A stretch of DNA of 64,000 bases. Origin: Monodelphis domestica (taxonomy: Eukaryota > Chordata > Mammalia > Didelphimorphia > Didelphidae). Both the position numbers and the translations under genes were made by a program. Under the pieces are notes generated by a model. The model was not told the DNA's origin and did no database searches. It saw nothing but the letters and a program-made list of their open reading frames with translations. Of the stretch, positions 63,956-64,000 are shown one piece after another; the first letter of the stretch is position 1, and every line of letters begins with the position of its first letter. The stretch is taken from positions 180,567,207-180,631,206 of the forward strand of contig NC_077233.1 of assembly GCF_027887165.1 (NCBI RefSeq). The letters run 5' to 3'.

Positions 63956-64000
63956 GGAATATAAATATAAGCAAGACAAGGTATCTTCTCATATTTCTTC

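Overview
This window is 64 kb of AT-rich, CpG-poor vertebrate nuclear DNA, almost certainly from a marsupial and most likely an American one (opossum type). No intact protein-coding gene, exon set, RNA gene or CpG island can be supported. The clade call rests on its repeats: tRNA-derived SINEs typical of marsupials, marsupial-type LINE-1/HAL1, an RTE (BovB-like) LINE, a horizontally acquired SPIN hAT transposon and much older L2/CR1/MIR material. All long open frames are either transposon coding debris or chance frames through repeats and microsatellites.

Classes used in the entries. SINE A: tRNA-like head (GGCAGCTGGGTAGCTCAGTG), middle CCTGGGCAAGTCACTTGACC, tail CTTGGA.CCAATAC.CAGTATTGA and a poly(A) tail. 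SINE B: similar head, but an RTE-like tail (ATGAGCTGGAGAAGGAAATG ... GGGGTCA..AAGAGT.GGACA). SINE C: MIR/CORE-like, with CTCAGTTTCCTCATCTGTAA, then GGACTAGATG and AAATCTATGATC. SINE M: a relative of C with a longer MIR-like tail (TAGGGTTGTTGTGAGGA ... AAAGCACTTTGCAAA). SINE D: a third tail type (GGTAGAGGGA.TTTCC ... ATGAAATCACAGG). R1 is an old dispersed repeat beginning CTACTATGTGCCAGGCAC and containing CAAGGAGCTTACA and AAGGGCTTTGAATGCC. R2 is a repeat of about 0.55 kb, seen twice here, that I cannot name. H1 to H3 are three families of short hAT-type DNA transposons.

Layout. 1-11.8 kb: R1, a hAT element, an L3/CR1-like remnant, an L2 3' end and many SINEs, with gaps of unique sequence. 11.8-15.5 kb: a reverse-strand HAL1/L1 carrying a nested SINE A; R2 abuts it to 16.1 kb. 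16-24.8 kb: SINEs and L2 with nested insertions, including an inverted SINE A pair. 25-29.4 kb: two LTR-like fossils, the second R2 copy and a 1.7-kb unique block. 29.6-36.5 kb: R1, microsatellites and unique DNA. 36.5-38 kb: a 5'-truncated reverse-strand L1 with clean target duplications. 39.0-39.8 kb: a reverse-strand processed pseudogene of the proteasome subunit gene PSMB6, the only host-gene relic found. 41.7-43.2 kb: SPIN inside R1, then an old L1. 43.9-48.7 kb: a forward L1 with 5' UTR, ORF1 and ORF2 but lacking the core of the reverse transcriptase. 49-57 kb: an LTR-like fossil, an old L1, SINE A copies and the largest unique blocks. 58-64 kb: an RTE fragment, two old L1 3' ends and a young 0.7-kb L1 3' end.

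The mobile elements are connected: L1-type machinery plausibly made the PSMB6 retrocopy and the SINE A insertions (A-tails and 13-22 bp duplications), while SINE B tails resemble RTE 3' ends. The biology with possible host function would be in the unique blocks, several of which have dense AT-rich motifs of the sort found in developmental enhancers; that is inference only. No new biological system could be identified; the unnamed repeat R2 and the SPIN copy are the most notable items.
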